Positions 49,076 through 61,389 of a stretch of DNA of 64,000 nt are shown one piece after another; position 1 is the first letter of the stretch; the number at the start of each line of letters is the position of its first letter. Below the pieces are notes generated by a model. The model had not been told where the DNA came from and searched no databases. It saw only the letters and a program-made list of their open reading frames with translations. The position numbers and the translations under genes are program-made. Source of the DNA: Paragorgia papillata. Its lineage: Eukaryota > Cnidaria > Anthozoa > Scleralcyonacea > Coralliidae. The stretch spans positions 62,001-126,000 of the forward strand of contig JAWNZC010000291.1 of NCBI GenBank assembly GCA_035771165.1. The letters run 5' to 3'.

Positions 49076-49950
49076 TGTCGGAGGCAGTCTACTGACTTTA
49101 AATAGAGTGCTCGATATCTTAAAGGATGGAGCGACTATATATTTGTCTGAAGATCGTCCACGGGCGTGAAACTCCCGCATTCTATTATTTATATATATAT
49201 ATGCCTTTTTGAGAAAAAACAACAACACTTTGGGTCTTCCCCACGCTGTAAAAGACAGTTTTGCTTAGGGGAGAGAGACTTGCATGTGTGTGGTTGGAAA
49301 GAAATGCATCCATAACTTGATAGAGAACGCCAAAGCAGTTTTACTTGTCACAAGCATGCATATTTTTAATAATAATAGACGGCTTTTCTCCGCATGTGTA
49401 TTGTATTAAAGATTATGACGATAGCTGGTTAAGAGAATTACTTTCTTCTCCAAATATTTTTCACATGCTTGAAATTGCTCCATCGAGAAGAATAGAGCAC
49501 TCGCAGAAGCGCCGTTATCAGTATTAAATCTGTTATAATTCATCTTAGAAAAAGCCTACATTAGTTTCACTTGAAAACGCTCTGCCCCAATCGTTGCTTT
49601 TAGGTTGCATTTGAGTTAAGGTAAAACGTGTCGGAGTTTTGTAAGATGTGTGGTGTAAACTTTTTCGGCATACTTTCCCAGTAATGTTAGTTGTCAAGTC
49701 AATGAGGACGTGTTTTCACTGGTTTAATTTCTTCAAGATGTGTGCTATTGTGATAAGATGAGCTAAAAACTACCACCATACTTATTCCATTAACTCTCTT
49801 CAGTGTCGCTTCATCATCGTTCCCAGGACCTTTTGCTCTCTGTTAACCCTTAGTGCCATCGGTGGAGTCTTCTTGTGACGAAAATACACAATACTTGAAA
49901 GCAACGATACCGCCATGGCTACTGCATGTTGAAACAGATAAATTGACTAC
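49076..49950. other. Intergenic, nothing recognised
   Basis: Short frames only; a TA run near 49190. No gene seen. Confidence 0.4.
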
Positions 49951-49954
49951 CGTT

Positions 49955-50115
49955 TAAATTTCACTCAATAAATGCCTTCATTATAAACACCACTTTCATA
50001 TCTTAATCGGTCATTTTCGCCTCGTTTGTGTGTCTACAATCCAAAAGAATCTTTGCTTCATAACGAGGCCAGAAAGGTTAATTTAGATCCACATAAAAGA
50101 CTATTTAAAATGAAG
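49955..50115. mobile_element. Family E foldback, worn copy
   Basis: TTTTCGCCTCGTTTGTGTGT and CTTTGCTTCATAACGAGGCC, then GGTTAATTTAGATCCACATA, follow the same order as the centre of the 181-bp family E copies, with many substitutions. Ends AATGCCTTCATTATAAACAC and the complement AATGAAGGCCTTTATGAAAG differ from the other copies. Confidence 0.5.
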
Positions 50116-50536
50116 GCCTTTATGAAAGTGTATAATCATCTCATATAGATTCTTCTCAAACTCAATAATTCTTAATCAGGAAAATTATATGATAGGTCTA
50201 CTCTTGATACCGACGAACTTCTACTTTTAATAACAATTTTAATTTAATTTTGACTTCTAACATTTTTGTCTGTAGAAATTTTTTTTTTTAAATACCGACA
50301 ATGCATTTTTTTTTAAATATTTGATTGAGCGCATTCTAAACATAAGCTGAATTTCCACTGGTCAGGTATAAAATGTTGCGCGCTCGATTTTTCTATTGTA
50401 CAAATTTAAAAATAGTTTTCGACTTTGTTCCATATCGAAACTCGCAAGACAAAAGAAAGAAAGGTTCAGCGCGCGATATTTTGCGCCGGCTATAGCATAA
50501 ATTTAGCTTTATTAAGTCGCGGACTGATTCTTGTTT

Positions 50537-51090
50537 AGCTGCATTCTGAAAAATGTCAGTTTTGTATAGGCGCGTTTTCGTCCGTATCTAACTTTGAATA
50601 ACTACAGCTTGACCATGCAGGTTTTATTATATACCACAGAACTTCTTTAATTTATAAAGTGCTGTAATAATATTGTAAAAGCTGTTTTTAATAAATTTAG
50701 CTGTATTTTAAAAACGTTTAGTATTGAATAGGCGCATTTTGCGCTTTGTCTTACTAGGAATAACCACAGCTTAAAATGTGTACCTGGATATAATGCTGCA
50801 GAATTTCTTGAATGCGATATTATTCTAGCTACAAGCTGTTTTTAATTCGTTTCATAGCTGCATTCCCAAAATTGTCATTCTGGTGCGTTTTCAGGACTTA
50901 TCTATACAAGGAATAGCCCCATCTTAAAAGTACTACCATATTTACGTTGGTAGTTCAGAATTTCTTTTAAATTTAAGTGCTGTAATATTATTGTACAAGC
51001 TGTTTTTAATGCGTTTAGCTGCATTCCCCAAATGGCAAAAAGGTCAGAGTGTTGAATAGGCGCATTTTCCGCCTTATCTAATAAACGCGG
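50537..51090. repeat. ~160-bp degenerate tandem repeat, 3.4 copies
   Basis: Units begin AGCTGCATTC-like at 50537, 50699, 50856 and 51017. Each contains an AGGCGCATTTT-type block and ends GTACAAGCTGTTTTTAAT. Copies are strongly diverged, so the array is old. Confidence 0.82.
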
Positions 51091-51295
51091 CATGTCCGTT
51101 TTCTTTGCGTTCATTCAACATGATCGTATCGCGTCTCCAAAGGAAGCTTCTCTCTGCGGTGTATTTGCTGATTATTATTATTAGAACCGAATTCGCATGA
51201 GCACCACAATCGGAAGGAATGAACAACTAAACTAAACAAAGAAATCGTTCGGCGGGTGCTGGTGTGCTTGAACATATGGCGTAGCGCACGTTTAA

Positions 51296-51745
51296 ATCAT
51301 TGACCTATATATAACTAAACTGCGGGAGCCATCTACCAATGACTGACGAAGGTTGACATGTACTGACCTATATATTACAGAGCTGCGGGTGCTCTATGTC
51401 AATGGCTGACCACTGACTGACCTGTATGTAACTGGACTGTGATCACTGACCTATATATAACTGGACTGTGGGTGCCCTATATCAATGACTGAAAGAGAGT
51501 GATCACAGACCTATATATAACTGGACTGGGTCTTCTCTATCAATGACTGAAAGAGAGTGATCACTGACCTATATATAACTGGACTGTGGTTCATCTATAT
51601 CAATGACTGAAAGAGAGTGATCACTGATCTATATATAACTGGACTGTGGGTGCCCAAAATCAATGACTGAAAGAGAGTGATCACTGACCTATATATAACT
51701 GGACTGTGGGTCCTCTATATCAGTGACTGAAATGGGTGACAAAGG
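51296..51745. repeat. ~60-bp tandem repeat
   Basis: Units contain GAAAGAGAGTGATCACTGAC and CTATATATAACTGGACTGTG. GAAAGAGAG occurs at 51491, 51549, 51609 and 51669; older, worn units lead in from about 51296. Confidence 0.9.
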
Positions 51746-51821
51746 CTGACTATTCAAAATGGCGGTTTATTGTTTCTTTCTCCCACAGTAGTAACCGCTG
51801 ATATTTTTCTGATATGTGAAT

Positions 51822-51948
51822 TAACCCATTCCTGCCCGGCTCAACCGTTCAAAAGCGGTGCCTTTATTGTTTTTTAACCGCTATCGCCAGACAATTTTAC
51901 TTGTTAAAGGGAGAACCCTCAGACATCCCAAGCAGCAATGGGTTAGTA
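51822..51948. mobile_element. Family D-like foldback element
   Basis: TTAACCCATTCCTGCCCGGC on the left and AGCAGCAATGGGTTAG on the right, with CTATCGCCAGACAATTTTAC inside. Confidence 0.6.
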
Positions 51949-52769
51949 ACTGGATGCATCGTGAAGGCTATTTCAGATCTAGTGAAGCATCTGGTTATAA
52001 ATTCATATCCAACGTGCCCAGTTTATAACCATGTGCTTGACTGGATCTGAAATAACCTTCACCTAACCGCATTGATTAGACTGCGGGCGCGGATAGGCCC
52101 ACAGTCAAACCTATTTGACAGAATAAACTCAGCGGTAGCTACCATGAGAAGAAGGACGCATATTTTCGCCACATTGTTTTCGGTCCTTTTCTGAACGGGA
52201 TAATAGGTCAGTCAGTGGAGCATGTTTAAATAATGTGTTTAGATAGAATGTTCTTTTTAGCTTCTTCTGGACTAATCATTTCAATGTGTTTTATTCATCT
52301 GCGGTTATATTTAGGCGTTAAAAAAACAACCAGCAGACACACGTGTCACATTCAGAACTGAAAATCTTGAAAATCTACTTTACGCGGGAGTACAGTATTT
52401 GTATAAGGACAATTTTGTAAGGTTCTAAGATAAGCTGTCGGGTGGGAAAATTGCACTAAATTAGGAGAGTTGGCGAAAAAAAGTTGTAGGTATAACGAGT
52501 ATTGTACCGCTGAGCCAACGATTTTTCCAGTGAGAACTGTTTGAAGTGAAAACAAAGCATTGAACCTACAAGGAAGAGTCTGGGAAAGTTGCTCTAATTT
52601 ACCAGACAGGGTGGGCTGACCAAGAACGTAGATTGATTGGTGGCATGGTGACTAGTGCACGCGCCATTTACCTCCTGCGACCCAGCTTCGATTCCTGGTC
52701 GATGTGGTTATCAGATTAAGATTTCACCTTGGTCGCGTATGAGAAGTAATAAATCATATCAAACACGAG

Positions 52770-53335
52770 CTATTGTTCTTCTTCCTGGATCTCTAAATAC
52801 AGCTAATTAAGCAGGTTGAATCTATGAGGCGGAGCCGACCAACATGGCTATATTTTATACGTTTATATTATATTTTATTATATTTTATTTTATATTTTAT
52901 TATATTATATTGTATTATATTATATATTTTGATGTTTCTCTCTGACGAAGGGCCTTCGCTCGAAACGTTAGACTCCTACGTTCTCTGTTTCGGCAGTATA
53001 TCTAACCTTACTATATTTCGATTGTTGTTTCAGTACACTGCCTACGCAGCACGCTACTTTTATTTATATTTTATACGAATGGCCTTCTCTCGAAACGTTT
53101 GTATATCCAACCTTGCTATACTTCAGCTTGGTTTAGCCTGAATACGAAGAACAACACTGACGAGTGTTGAATATAGCTTCTCAAACAGATCTATATTTTA
53201 AAAGAAAATCGACATAGAAATTTCTTAAATTTGACCATCTTTCTCCGATTTCTAAATACTGATTAAATGTTTATTTCTTTGAATTATTAATGAGTCAGTA
53301 TAAGAAGCGTGTTTCCAGTTCAGTCTAGCTACGAA
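52770..53335. mobile_element. Family O element interrupted by family B
   Basis: GTTCTTCTTCCTGGATCTCT starts the family O left part and GTGTTGAATATAGCTTCTCA resumes at about 53165. Between them are an AT-rich TATTTTATAT tract (52855-52930) and a family B right half (52935-53065) with GAAGGGCCTTCGCTCGAAAC. Confidence 0.75.
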
Positions 53336-53699
53336 ACAGCGTCTAGTCTCCTCCTGTCAGCTTTCCCTGACTTACAATATGGCGGCTGCTATCGTGAAAT
53401 CTTTTATATACTATGAGTCTAGAGATGAGTAGCCATGAGCGATCTACTGATAAGAAAATCTTTCTAGATTGAAAGATGTGTTTTTGGCGAGTAGAATTAG
53501 TTCTTTTTCCAAACAGATGTTTTAGCTGTCACAAAAAGCTTTTAGACGTTTTATTTTCTTTATGTCTGCAACGGTTTTCTAATTTGTTTTTTTAAGTTCA
53601 ACTTACAAATAGCTTGTCATAAAACCCCACTCTATTGTTCTGCCACGCCAGTCAGTCCTAGGCCCTCGAACTTTGCGCGGTCAAACGCAATGATTTGTG

Positions 53700-53915
53700 G
53701 GTTCGCTTGCAGTTAACCAGAGCTCTGCCTCTCAACACTGCATGCAGTCCAAGTTAAGCCCGGTTAGACGGGGTTAGTACTTGGATGGGTGACCGCTTGG
53801 GCATGACTCAGTTGTCGAGCTTGGAACTCATGTGAGTAGAGTTGTAGTGATCTCTCCTTGTGTTTCAAGGGTTTTTCCTCCCTCCACAAAATCAACACCT
53901 ACATCTTATGGCGAC
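53700..53915 (+). mobile_element. 5S rRNA-derived SINE, copy 2
   Basis: GGTTAGTACTTGGATGGGTG then ACCGCTTGGGC at 53772-53803 matches the 5S 3' half. The body AACTCATGTGAGTAGAGTTG and CCTCCCTCCACAAAATCAAC matches copy 1 at 25.64 kb. The 3' end diverges after about 53915. Confidence 0.8.
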
Positions 53916-54460
53916 TGCCTGGAGCGTCTGTAATTTTGATATGCCTTCGACTCGCCCACGTTGAATCTGCGTTCTTCGCACTGCAAGTAAGGATGATTAA
54001 CCCCCATGCAGTCCTTCCCTTATTCCTTCTCGATGGCGTCAATGCAGTTGTCAGATTAAAATAGAGTGTTTCCAGTTTCATTCTATCGTCTGAGATGTCA
54101 TTTCCTGCGAGTTTGAGATCACTTTAGATCTAGTGACGTACATCTCTTAAATATGGCTTTTGACGAACGTGACAGCGAATAACACTTCTATTTGAAACAA
54201 AATACCGTAACAGAGTTGTTATTTAAAACATACTTGAGGAATTCAATAAGAGATTCAAATATATACATATTCTATAAAACGAGTACGACTTGAGAGTGAA
54301 TTAACTAAAAAGGAAGAGCTCCATGGCCTGATGTAGATAACAAAAATAATCCTCAACCAAGCTATGACAGTTGTCAGTCATTATTTCCTAGAATTATTTC
54401 AGCCTAAGGAAACTCATTAAAATCAACCTGTTGACAAACATTCACCGTGCTTTCCTCCTT

Positions 54461-54676
54461 TAACTCATTCATGTCCGAGGGCTTCCCCAGAGGTGAATAA
54501 AATCGTCTGGCGTTAGCCAGAATAAAATACTAAAGACCAATTCGGACAGGAAAGAGTTAGAGAGAGAGTTTATAACTCATTCCTGTCCGAGAGCTTCCCC
54601 AGAGGTGAATAAAATCGTCTGGCGACGCGTTAGCCAGAATAAAATACTAAAGACCAATTCGGACAGGAAAGAGTTG
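54461..54676. mobile_element. Family D foldback element, tandem pair
   Basis: Two copies about 112 bp apart, with ends AACTCATTCMTGTCCGAG and TTCGGACAGGAAAGAGTT. The core TCTGGCGTTAGCCAGA is a perfect palindrome in the first copy; the second has a 5-bp insertion there. Confidence 0.85.
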
Positions 54677-54699
54677 GGGGAATATTACATGTAATATGT

Positions 54700-57600
54700 A
54701 GTAAAAATCAATTTTGACCTCAGCGAAGGGCAGTCTTTTTGTGCATGAGGCTTTTATAGCTCACAGTTTAATATATTCACGCCAGAAAGTTAAGTTTGCT
54801 CGCTATAGTCTTATTACAAATTATTTTCTCTGGGAAAAAGAGTTTTGTACTTGATTTTAATTCATTGCATATAGTTTTTGTGATGGTCTATTTTGAAATG
54901 TTCTAGAGTATATATAATGGGTCTTGATTCTGGTTCATTGCATAGCTCTAGAGGTGGTCTGGCTATATTGCATATAGCTGTATAGAGAGTGGTGGTCTGA
55001 AATTGTTTTACTATCAGAGTTTATAGTTGATTGGAGAAATCCCTCCGAATTACCACAAAGACGACGCGTTGCTCTTCTACACACAATAATATCACCGATT
55101 TTAACGTTCTATATCCGACGCTGACTGCACAGTGCATAAAATTTAGACGCTTAAAAGTATAGAAAAACATATCTACATGACTGTTTATCTCCAAGACAAA
55201 CTATCGCCGGTGACTCGGTAGAAAAAAACGCTATGAATGGCATGTTCCTCTAAAAGACTAAAACGTTTTTCGATTTAAATTTGAACTTTATTCTAGTTGC
55301 TTGCACAGCCCCAGTGTACATCGTCTACATCAGAGATTTGGTCTGGAAACTCGGCAAACTTCAAAGCGCCTATAATGAACTGTGATTTTTTGTTGAACCG
55401 TACCTTACACCGTGCACATCCTTTGTTTTAGGTTTATTAATATTTAAATAACACGGTTGAGTGATTGAACTGAAACGTTGCTATTGGACAATTCGTTCAT
55501 TATACTAAAATACAATGGGTTAAGTGACCGTGGACTAAAATGCATAAAGCGAACAAAAAGATAGAACAAAGACTTTAGCTGAGTTTCCAGACCATATTTT
55601 GAATGACTATGTCTACAATACATGCACAGCTTTCCAGAGCCCAGAGGGGAGTACACTTCATTATTTTTAAGAGCCATTATTCAAAAGATTTAGGAGCTTT
55701 TGACGGTCGATTTCGGTGAAGAGCGCGAATTATAGTTCATGTCTGTCCCACCTAGCCATTGGTTCAGAGATTATTTCCACCTCGCTCTGGTCAACTCGTG
55801 TGAACCAATCGAAACATCTTGGTATCGCTTACAAACACGTTTGATGTCCGACTGGGCTCTGCATTCACTGAATGCTACTAGACTATCCTCGGTGACGTTT
55901 CAGTTTAAAGATTACCAGCTGTTCTGATGCCAAAGAGCTGATAACACAACCTGAAATGTGTTATCATCTTAACCAACATCACGTTTGACATTGCGACCAT
56001 TCACTCACACGTTGCGACTGTTCTACGCCTCCACGATCTTCAACTATTATAGCCAACGACGCTCACAATCACATTCGTATGTGATTCCAAAGACACCCCA
56101 CAAACCATTACGATAAATTCTCACAGGTGTGTAAGAAAACATGTGAAGTAAACTAAGATTGTTTTGATACTAAGAGGACACTTCAATTCTTATAGGAACA
56201 TACTGGAAGCAAGCTTAGAAAGTCGCTCTTTGTCATCAGAAGTGATCTGTCCACTTGGAGGCTTATTATTAGAAGCTTGTCGTATGCCAAGGTAATCAGA
56301 ATACGTTAGTAATAGTTGCACGACAGTTCTTGCTAAACGGCATTGCGTTCGACAGTGCAGACTCCATCGGATTTGTTGATAGGATTTTAACAATCAAAGG
56401 CGGGGGACGCCAATATGAAGCGCGCACAGATGAGACGCGTTTTCGGAAACTTTTGCGTCAAGTCGTGGCTGGCTATACTATACTATCATTACGAATGCGC
56501 GACAGAAAATTTCTATTTTCGAATAGGCGCACCTGTGGACTATTAATGCCAAATGCGCAACTCATCTTTGTTGTCTGCGAGCGCTTTGAGCTATTTGTGC
56601 TATATGACACATCCGTGTGTCTAACGCCATGCGCAAATGCTTGTTTAGATCTCTAGCTCAAAGCTAAATGAGATTTTAACTTAAACCAGATGAGCGAGAA
56701 GTTATACACACATCGGGACATGTAAACACCTGCCCAGCAAGTCGATAGCGGGCGTCAAAGAGCGGTCATAACAGCCCTACCACAGCCAAACCAAAAACAA
56801 ACTCCGCAGTAAACCCGTCAACGAATGGTTGTAAAACTACGTTAACGGACTGGAATCTGAAGCCGAAGGTCTAAAGACACGTTCTACTTAGCAGGTTTGG
56901 AAAATTCTTTGCATTATCAGAAAGATTGATAAGAATGAGAGCGAGAGAAATTGAATGTTTGCTTCGATTCAAATATATTACTCAAACTTTAATATTCTGG
57001 TTTCTGAGCTCTGCGTTTGAATATCACGACTTTTGATGCGATATATTTTTACTGCAGATTCACCAGAAGAGAACCATTCTGCTTCTGTGTAAGGTTCGTC
57101 CGCCACGCTTGTTAATTCATCTGGTGGTTTTCTTCTAAACACTTGGACTGTACCTATATTTGTGATATCAGATGGCAATAGCAATCAACTCCGTTCATTT
57201 TGTGTAACAACATTTATAATATTATGTGTTTGCTAAACAGGTTGAAATAACCACCGCTGCTGTTAGTACTCAGTAGATAGAACGCAATACATATTAAGTC
57301 GGAGTCACATCTGGTATTTCTAAAGTGGTATAATCAAATGGAGCATGTTTTTCTCTTCACACACTTCGTTGAGTTGACTAACTGAAGAGATGGTAACATT
57401 GTAAAGCGATTAGAGAGAACGTGGAGCGTGATTAGCCCAGCTCACTCGTATTAATACTTTTTCACTCCTGCTTACTTCAGATTGTTAATAATCTCAGGAT
57501 TATTAGCATACTATCAGTTCGCGTCTGTAGCTCAGGTCACAAAATATCGGACAGGAGGAGTGTAATGTTAGTTTTAACGGGAAACTCGTATGTACACACA

Positions 57601-58930
57601 AATTAAGTCCTTGACTGATCAACGATCGGAAGTCATTGACACTGTAAATATATCCGTGTTTCAACCATCTATTCTCCTTTAACGTAAATCGTGTAATCCC
57701 ATGAACACCCCGCAGATGGAACACACAGTGGATTAACAGCAACATGCTATGTAGCCTTTACCGTGCTACACTACCATTTTACAAATGATATTCTAAAAGA
57801 ATCGGGATATTATTAAGTCGGGAACCTTCTTTCGAAAGCTCATTTCGGTTCTTGAGAAAAATCTGTCAATGTCTCCTTTACAGAATCCCATTCTCTGTTT
57901 TAAAAGTCAAGACGGGCAACCGTGCGTTTTTATAGAGTTATTAATTGGAACACGTCGGTATTTCATGTTTGGCTGGCGTAACACTACCTGTAGTGAGGCA
58001 CACACAACTAACTGATCAACAACGCGCACAAAGGTGTGATGGCTGATATTTCTGAAGTTCGTACTTTAGAAATTTCATACGCAAGATTTTAAAACGGAAA
58101 GATTTTTCGAAGTAACACCTTGTGGTAATTCTTGGCGTTCTCCCAGAGAACGAGTTTATTTATATTTGCTTCAAAAATCACCTCTGTGTGTGTTATTCTC
58201 GTCAGTTTTGGTTTGTTGCATCGGAATAAAATAGATAAACAAATGATCCGTAGGTATTGAGTGTTTTGTATTAAGTGCGTTTGGATGATCGGCATCTGTT
58301 TTTACGTTGTTAGTATTAGCGCCGTTGTATTTGTTTGTTAATTTTATTGTTGTCGCAGCTCTCTCTAGTTGCGTTCTATTTTTTGTCCTGTCTCTAATTC
58401 AGGAGGCGTACTTGACATACTTTGGCAGATAAGATTTCATTTTTGCACCTTACCGATGTTGTTTCAGCTGGCATACCCACAAAAAATGTAAAATAAAAAA
58501 GTCTGTAGTTGATGCTAACAATGTCTGGAACTAAGTAACTGTCGAAAAACAATTTAGAAGACGACTCTTCGTTGTTAGTCAGTTACAGAGCAGTTGAGCG
58601 CAGCAGGATCGCTTTCCTCCTTTCAGTGCCAAAAGATCCTTAATTCACAAATTGATAGCATTTTCACGTATCCTCACACTGTGAGTCACAGGCTTAAAAG
58701 CGTGCCTTAGATAGAGAACATTGTTAAAATATGTTAGTAAGTTAGTTTATTTGAAAACTACTGTAGCACTGCGTGCCCCTCAGGTTACGTCTGTATACGC
58801 AGTATATTTTGGCCAATTATAATGAGATCCAGATGATCGCATTTTTGAGTTGAATATCACACTAACTAATAATAAAAGACTGTTTATATGAAGGCCAGCC
58901 AGGTCTGGTAGCCGACAAGATAGTGCGTTA
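54700..58930. other. 4.2 kb without recognised features
   Basis: I see no gene, RNA gene or clear repeat in this stretch. Short frames exist on both strands (for example 56330-56656 plus, which starts at TTG) but show no recognisable motif or splice structure. Confidence 0.4.
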
Positions 58931-59283
58931 GGTACTATATGTTTTGTTCATTTTTATCATATATATATATGAAAGCCGAGCCAGTCCGCTTAGCCCTGTA
59001 TCTCGCTCAACTAGTGAACACGGTCGGTTGGCTTGTCTACCCCCGAGGCTGACACTAAAAGCTCCATGCGACAAAATTTGTTTTGATCAACTTCTTTTCG
59101 AGTTTTTATTTTGCAAGTTCGGATTTGTTTATGTATACAGTAAATATTTAAACAATGAAAGTTCATATTTTGTTCAAAACTGATAAATTACGCACTTAAC
59201 ATAAACAAGCCTGCCAGCCAGACTGAGCGGCGAGATAGCAACTGCGGGGTCGCTAAATCAGCTTGGGTACCCGGCCTCTTATA

Positions 59284-59500
59284 AACACTTTGAGGCCTGG
59301 ACCTCTTCCTGTGCTGAATAAAATCGTCTGGCGTTAGCCAGAATAAAATACTAAAGACTCGTCTTCAGGCTTCAAAGTGTTAAAGAGATTGGTTTTAAAA
59401 CACTTTGAGGCCTGCTCTTCCTGTGCTGAATAAAATCGTCTGGCGTTAACCAGAATAAAATACTAAAGACTTGCCTTCAGGCTTCAACTTCAAAGTGTTA
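59284..59500. mobile_element. Family D foldback element, tandem pair
   Basis: Two copies starting 59284 and 59399, ends AACACTTTGAGGCCTG and CTTCAAAGTGTT, core CTGGCGTTAGCCAG in the first and CTGGCGTTAACCAG in the second. Confidence 0.85.
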
Positions 59501-59697
59501 TTGAAGCCCCCACACAATTTTTGATCATCATGAGAAGTTACTTCATAGCTTTACCTCTTAAGACGAACAAACCTTTTTTCGACATTTTTTGACGAGTTTT
59601 ATTGACTGATGTGTACGAGTGGACAAGTTTTCGTTTATTGCCAAAAAAAACAAAGTGAAACAGTTGCATAAGTTGTCTATATTAGTGTGATCAAGGC

Positions 59698-59935
59698 CCA
59701 TTTACACTACGCTTGATTTTTGGTACGGCACGGTTAAATTGTTACCCGTACCAATTTTACCCGTGCTCGGACCTTGTAAATAGGTAGTCCGAGCACGGGT
59801 AAAATTGGTACGGGTACCATTTTTATCCGAGCCGTACCAAAAATTGAGCGTAGTGTAATGAGCATGGGTAAAATTGGTACGGGTACCATTTTTATCCGAG
59901 CCGTACCAAAAATTGAGCGTAGTGTAAATGGGGCT
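59698..59935. mobile_element. MITE with GGCCCATTTACACTACGC ends, internally duplicated
   Basis: Left end GGCCCATTTACACTACGCTT and right end AGCGTAGTGTAAATGGGGC. The right half, containing GGTAAAATTGGTACGGGTAC and GAGCCGTACCAAAAATTGAG, is present twice in tandem. Confidence 0.83.
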
Positions 59936-59944
59936 TCATCAGTA

Positions 59945-60125
59945 AGACCTTATTCAAAAATGGCCGCCGAATTAAAATTCTTTTATATACATATAAATTA
60001 GCCCTTATGAGCTCGTTTTCATGTGTGAAATTCAAAATAATTTTTACTTTAAAACGAGGTCATAAGGGCTAATTTATATGCACATAAAAGAATTCTAATT
60101 CGGCGGCCATTTTTGAATAAGGGCT
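59945..60125. mobile_element. Family E foldback element, copy 2 (181 bp)
   Basis: AGACCTTATTCAAAAATGGC on the left and the complement on the right; same length and near-identical sequence to 23191-23371. Confidence 0.88.
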
Positions 60126-60151
60126 ATATAATGGATTAAACTTTGAAAGAT

Positions 60152-60550
60152 TCAAGTTTCAACTAAACGTGACGAAACCAAATACTGGTTGTCGATTTCG
60201 TAGTTGAGTGCGCAATGACGTACTACCTTCTTCCTTGTCCAATTTTCCTTCACATCCATAGTTACCATGTCACACAAGCACGTATCCTTGCCAGAGAACT
60301 GACCAATGACTAGCTTTTTCAACAAGCTTTTCTTATCATGCCAAAACTTGTCAAGTTGTGTTGTACATATGAGAAAACTATACTTCTCAAGGAAAATTTG
60401 GAATCGTGTAAATTTGGAGTCGTGTAAATTTGGAATCGTGTAAATTTGGAGTCGTGTAAATTTGGAGTCGTATATGTGTGCGCCTTTTGACCAATTGTAA
60501 GAAGTGAAATGCTGTGCGTATGAAGCGCCCTTCAACTTGGAACCATGCAT
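60152..60550 (-). CDS. Hypothetical 132-aa ORF
   Basis: Begins with ATG on the minus strand. A tract near residues 27-52 (IYDSKFTRLQIYTIPNLHDS) is encoded by the 16-bp repeat below, which argues for caution. The rest (HFTSYNWSKG; KENWTRKKVVRHCALNYEID) is not low complexity. No family, signal peptide or membrane span recognised. It may be chance. Confidence 0.2.
   Translation of the reverse strand: MHGSKLKGASYAQHFTSYNWSKGAHIYDSKFTRLQIYTIPNLHDSKFTRFQIFLEKYSFLICTTQLDKFWHDKKSLLKKLVIGQFSGKDTCLCDMVTMDVKENWTRKKVVRHCALNYEIDNQYLVSSRLVET
60395..60478. repeat. 16-bp tandem repeat, 5 copies
   Basis: The unit GGAGTCGTGTAAATTT (A/G variants) is repeated five times inside the hypothetical minus-strand ORF. 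Confidence 0.9.
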
Positions 60551-60999
60551 AAGCAGTTAAAAAAACGATATTGTTAATTAATATTAATCCTACTTAATGT
60601 TTGTGAGAGTGCTGATAGTTTGTAATTTTAGACGTTGAGTATTGTTAAGCTATCTTGATATATATTGTCAGTAAAGTATATAGTGGTTGCTGTTTAGCCA
60701 CATCATCGAAGACCACTGCTTTCCCAATTCCCGTACCCCGAGTCTGCGACTGCGTAGTTGTGACACGGATTGTGTGAAACGAAGATGGAGTTGTGATAAA
60801 TCGCATGACCATATTTGTCTATTTTGCGCCTTTTTATTACTAATTGTGAACATGGCTATAAACAAAAACCATAAGTAATTTCTACACGCAGGTCATGTTA
60901 TTTATACGTCTCTGTGAAGTTGAAGTGAGTGATCACGTACTTGGGATGAAGCTTATAGAGGGAGACCGACTGAGTAAGCCAAACAGTGAAATAAAAGTA

Positions 61000-61205
61000 G
61001 TGTGCTGCGTAGACAGTGTTGAAATACAAATCGAAATATAGTAAGGTTTGAGTACTGCCGAAATATTGAACGTAGTGTCTAACGTTTCAAACGAAGCCCC
61101 TTCATTAGAGAGTCACGTTTCTCTCTGACGAAGGGCCTTCGCTCAAAACATTAGAAACTACATTCAATATTTTCGGCAGTACTCAAACCGTACTATATTT
61201 CGACT
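61000..61205. mobile_element. Family B MITE, nearly complete copy
   Basis: Left end AGTAGTGTGCTGCGTAGACA; arms CTGCCGAAATATTGAACGTA and the complement; centre CTGACGAAGGGCCTTCGCTC. The right end stops at CGTACTATATTTCGA without the CTGCCTACGCAGC terminus. Confidence 0.82.
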
Positions 61206-61307
61206 GAGTAAGGTCATTTGAAGTATAGGAAGTACTGAAGTACAACTAGAAAGCAAAAATAGAAATAGACAAAATAGACTCTTTCACTGATACAGTCGAC
61301 TTGTTGT

Positions 61308-61383
61308 CTTTTGTGTTATTTTACTCTGGCTATTGCCAGACGATTTTACTCGTCAAAGGGAGAAATTTAGCAGTGAAAGGGTT
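61308..61383. mobile_element. Family D foldback fragment
   Basis: TTATTTTACTCTGGCTATTG then CCAGACGATTTTACTCGTCA; the terminal AACACTTT-type arm is worn. Confidence 0.55.
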
Positions 61384-61389
61384 CAGCTT

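Noticed and set aside
56330..56656. 108-codon plus-strand ORF
   Set aside because: It starts at TTG, shows no recognisable motif, and has no splice partner; likely chance.
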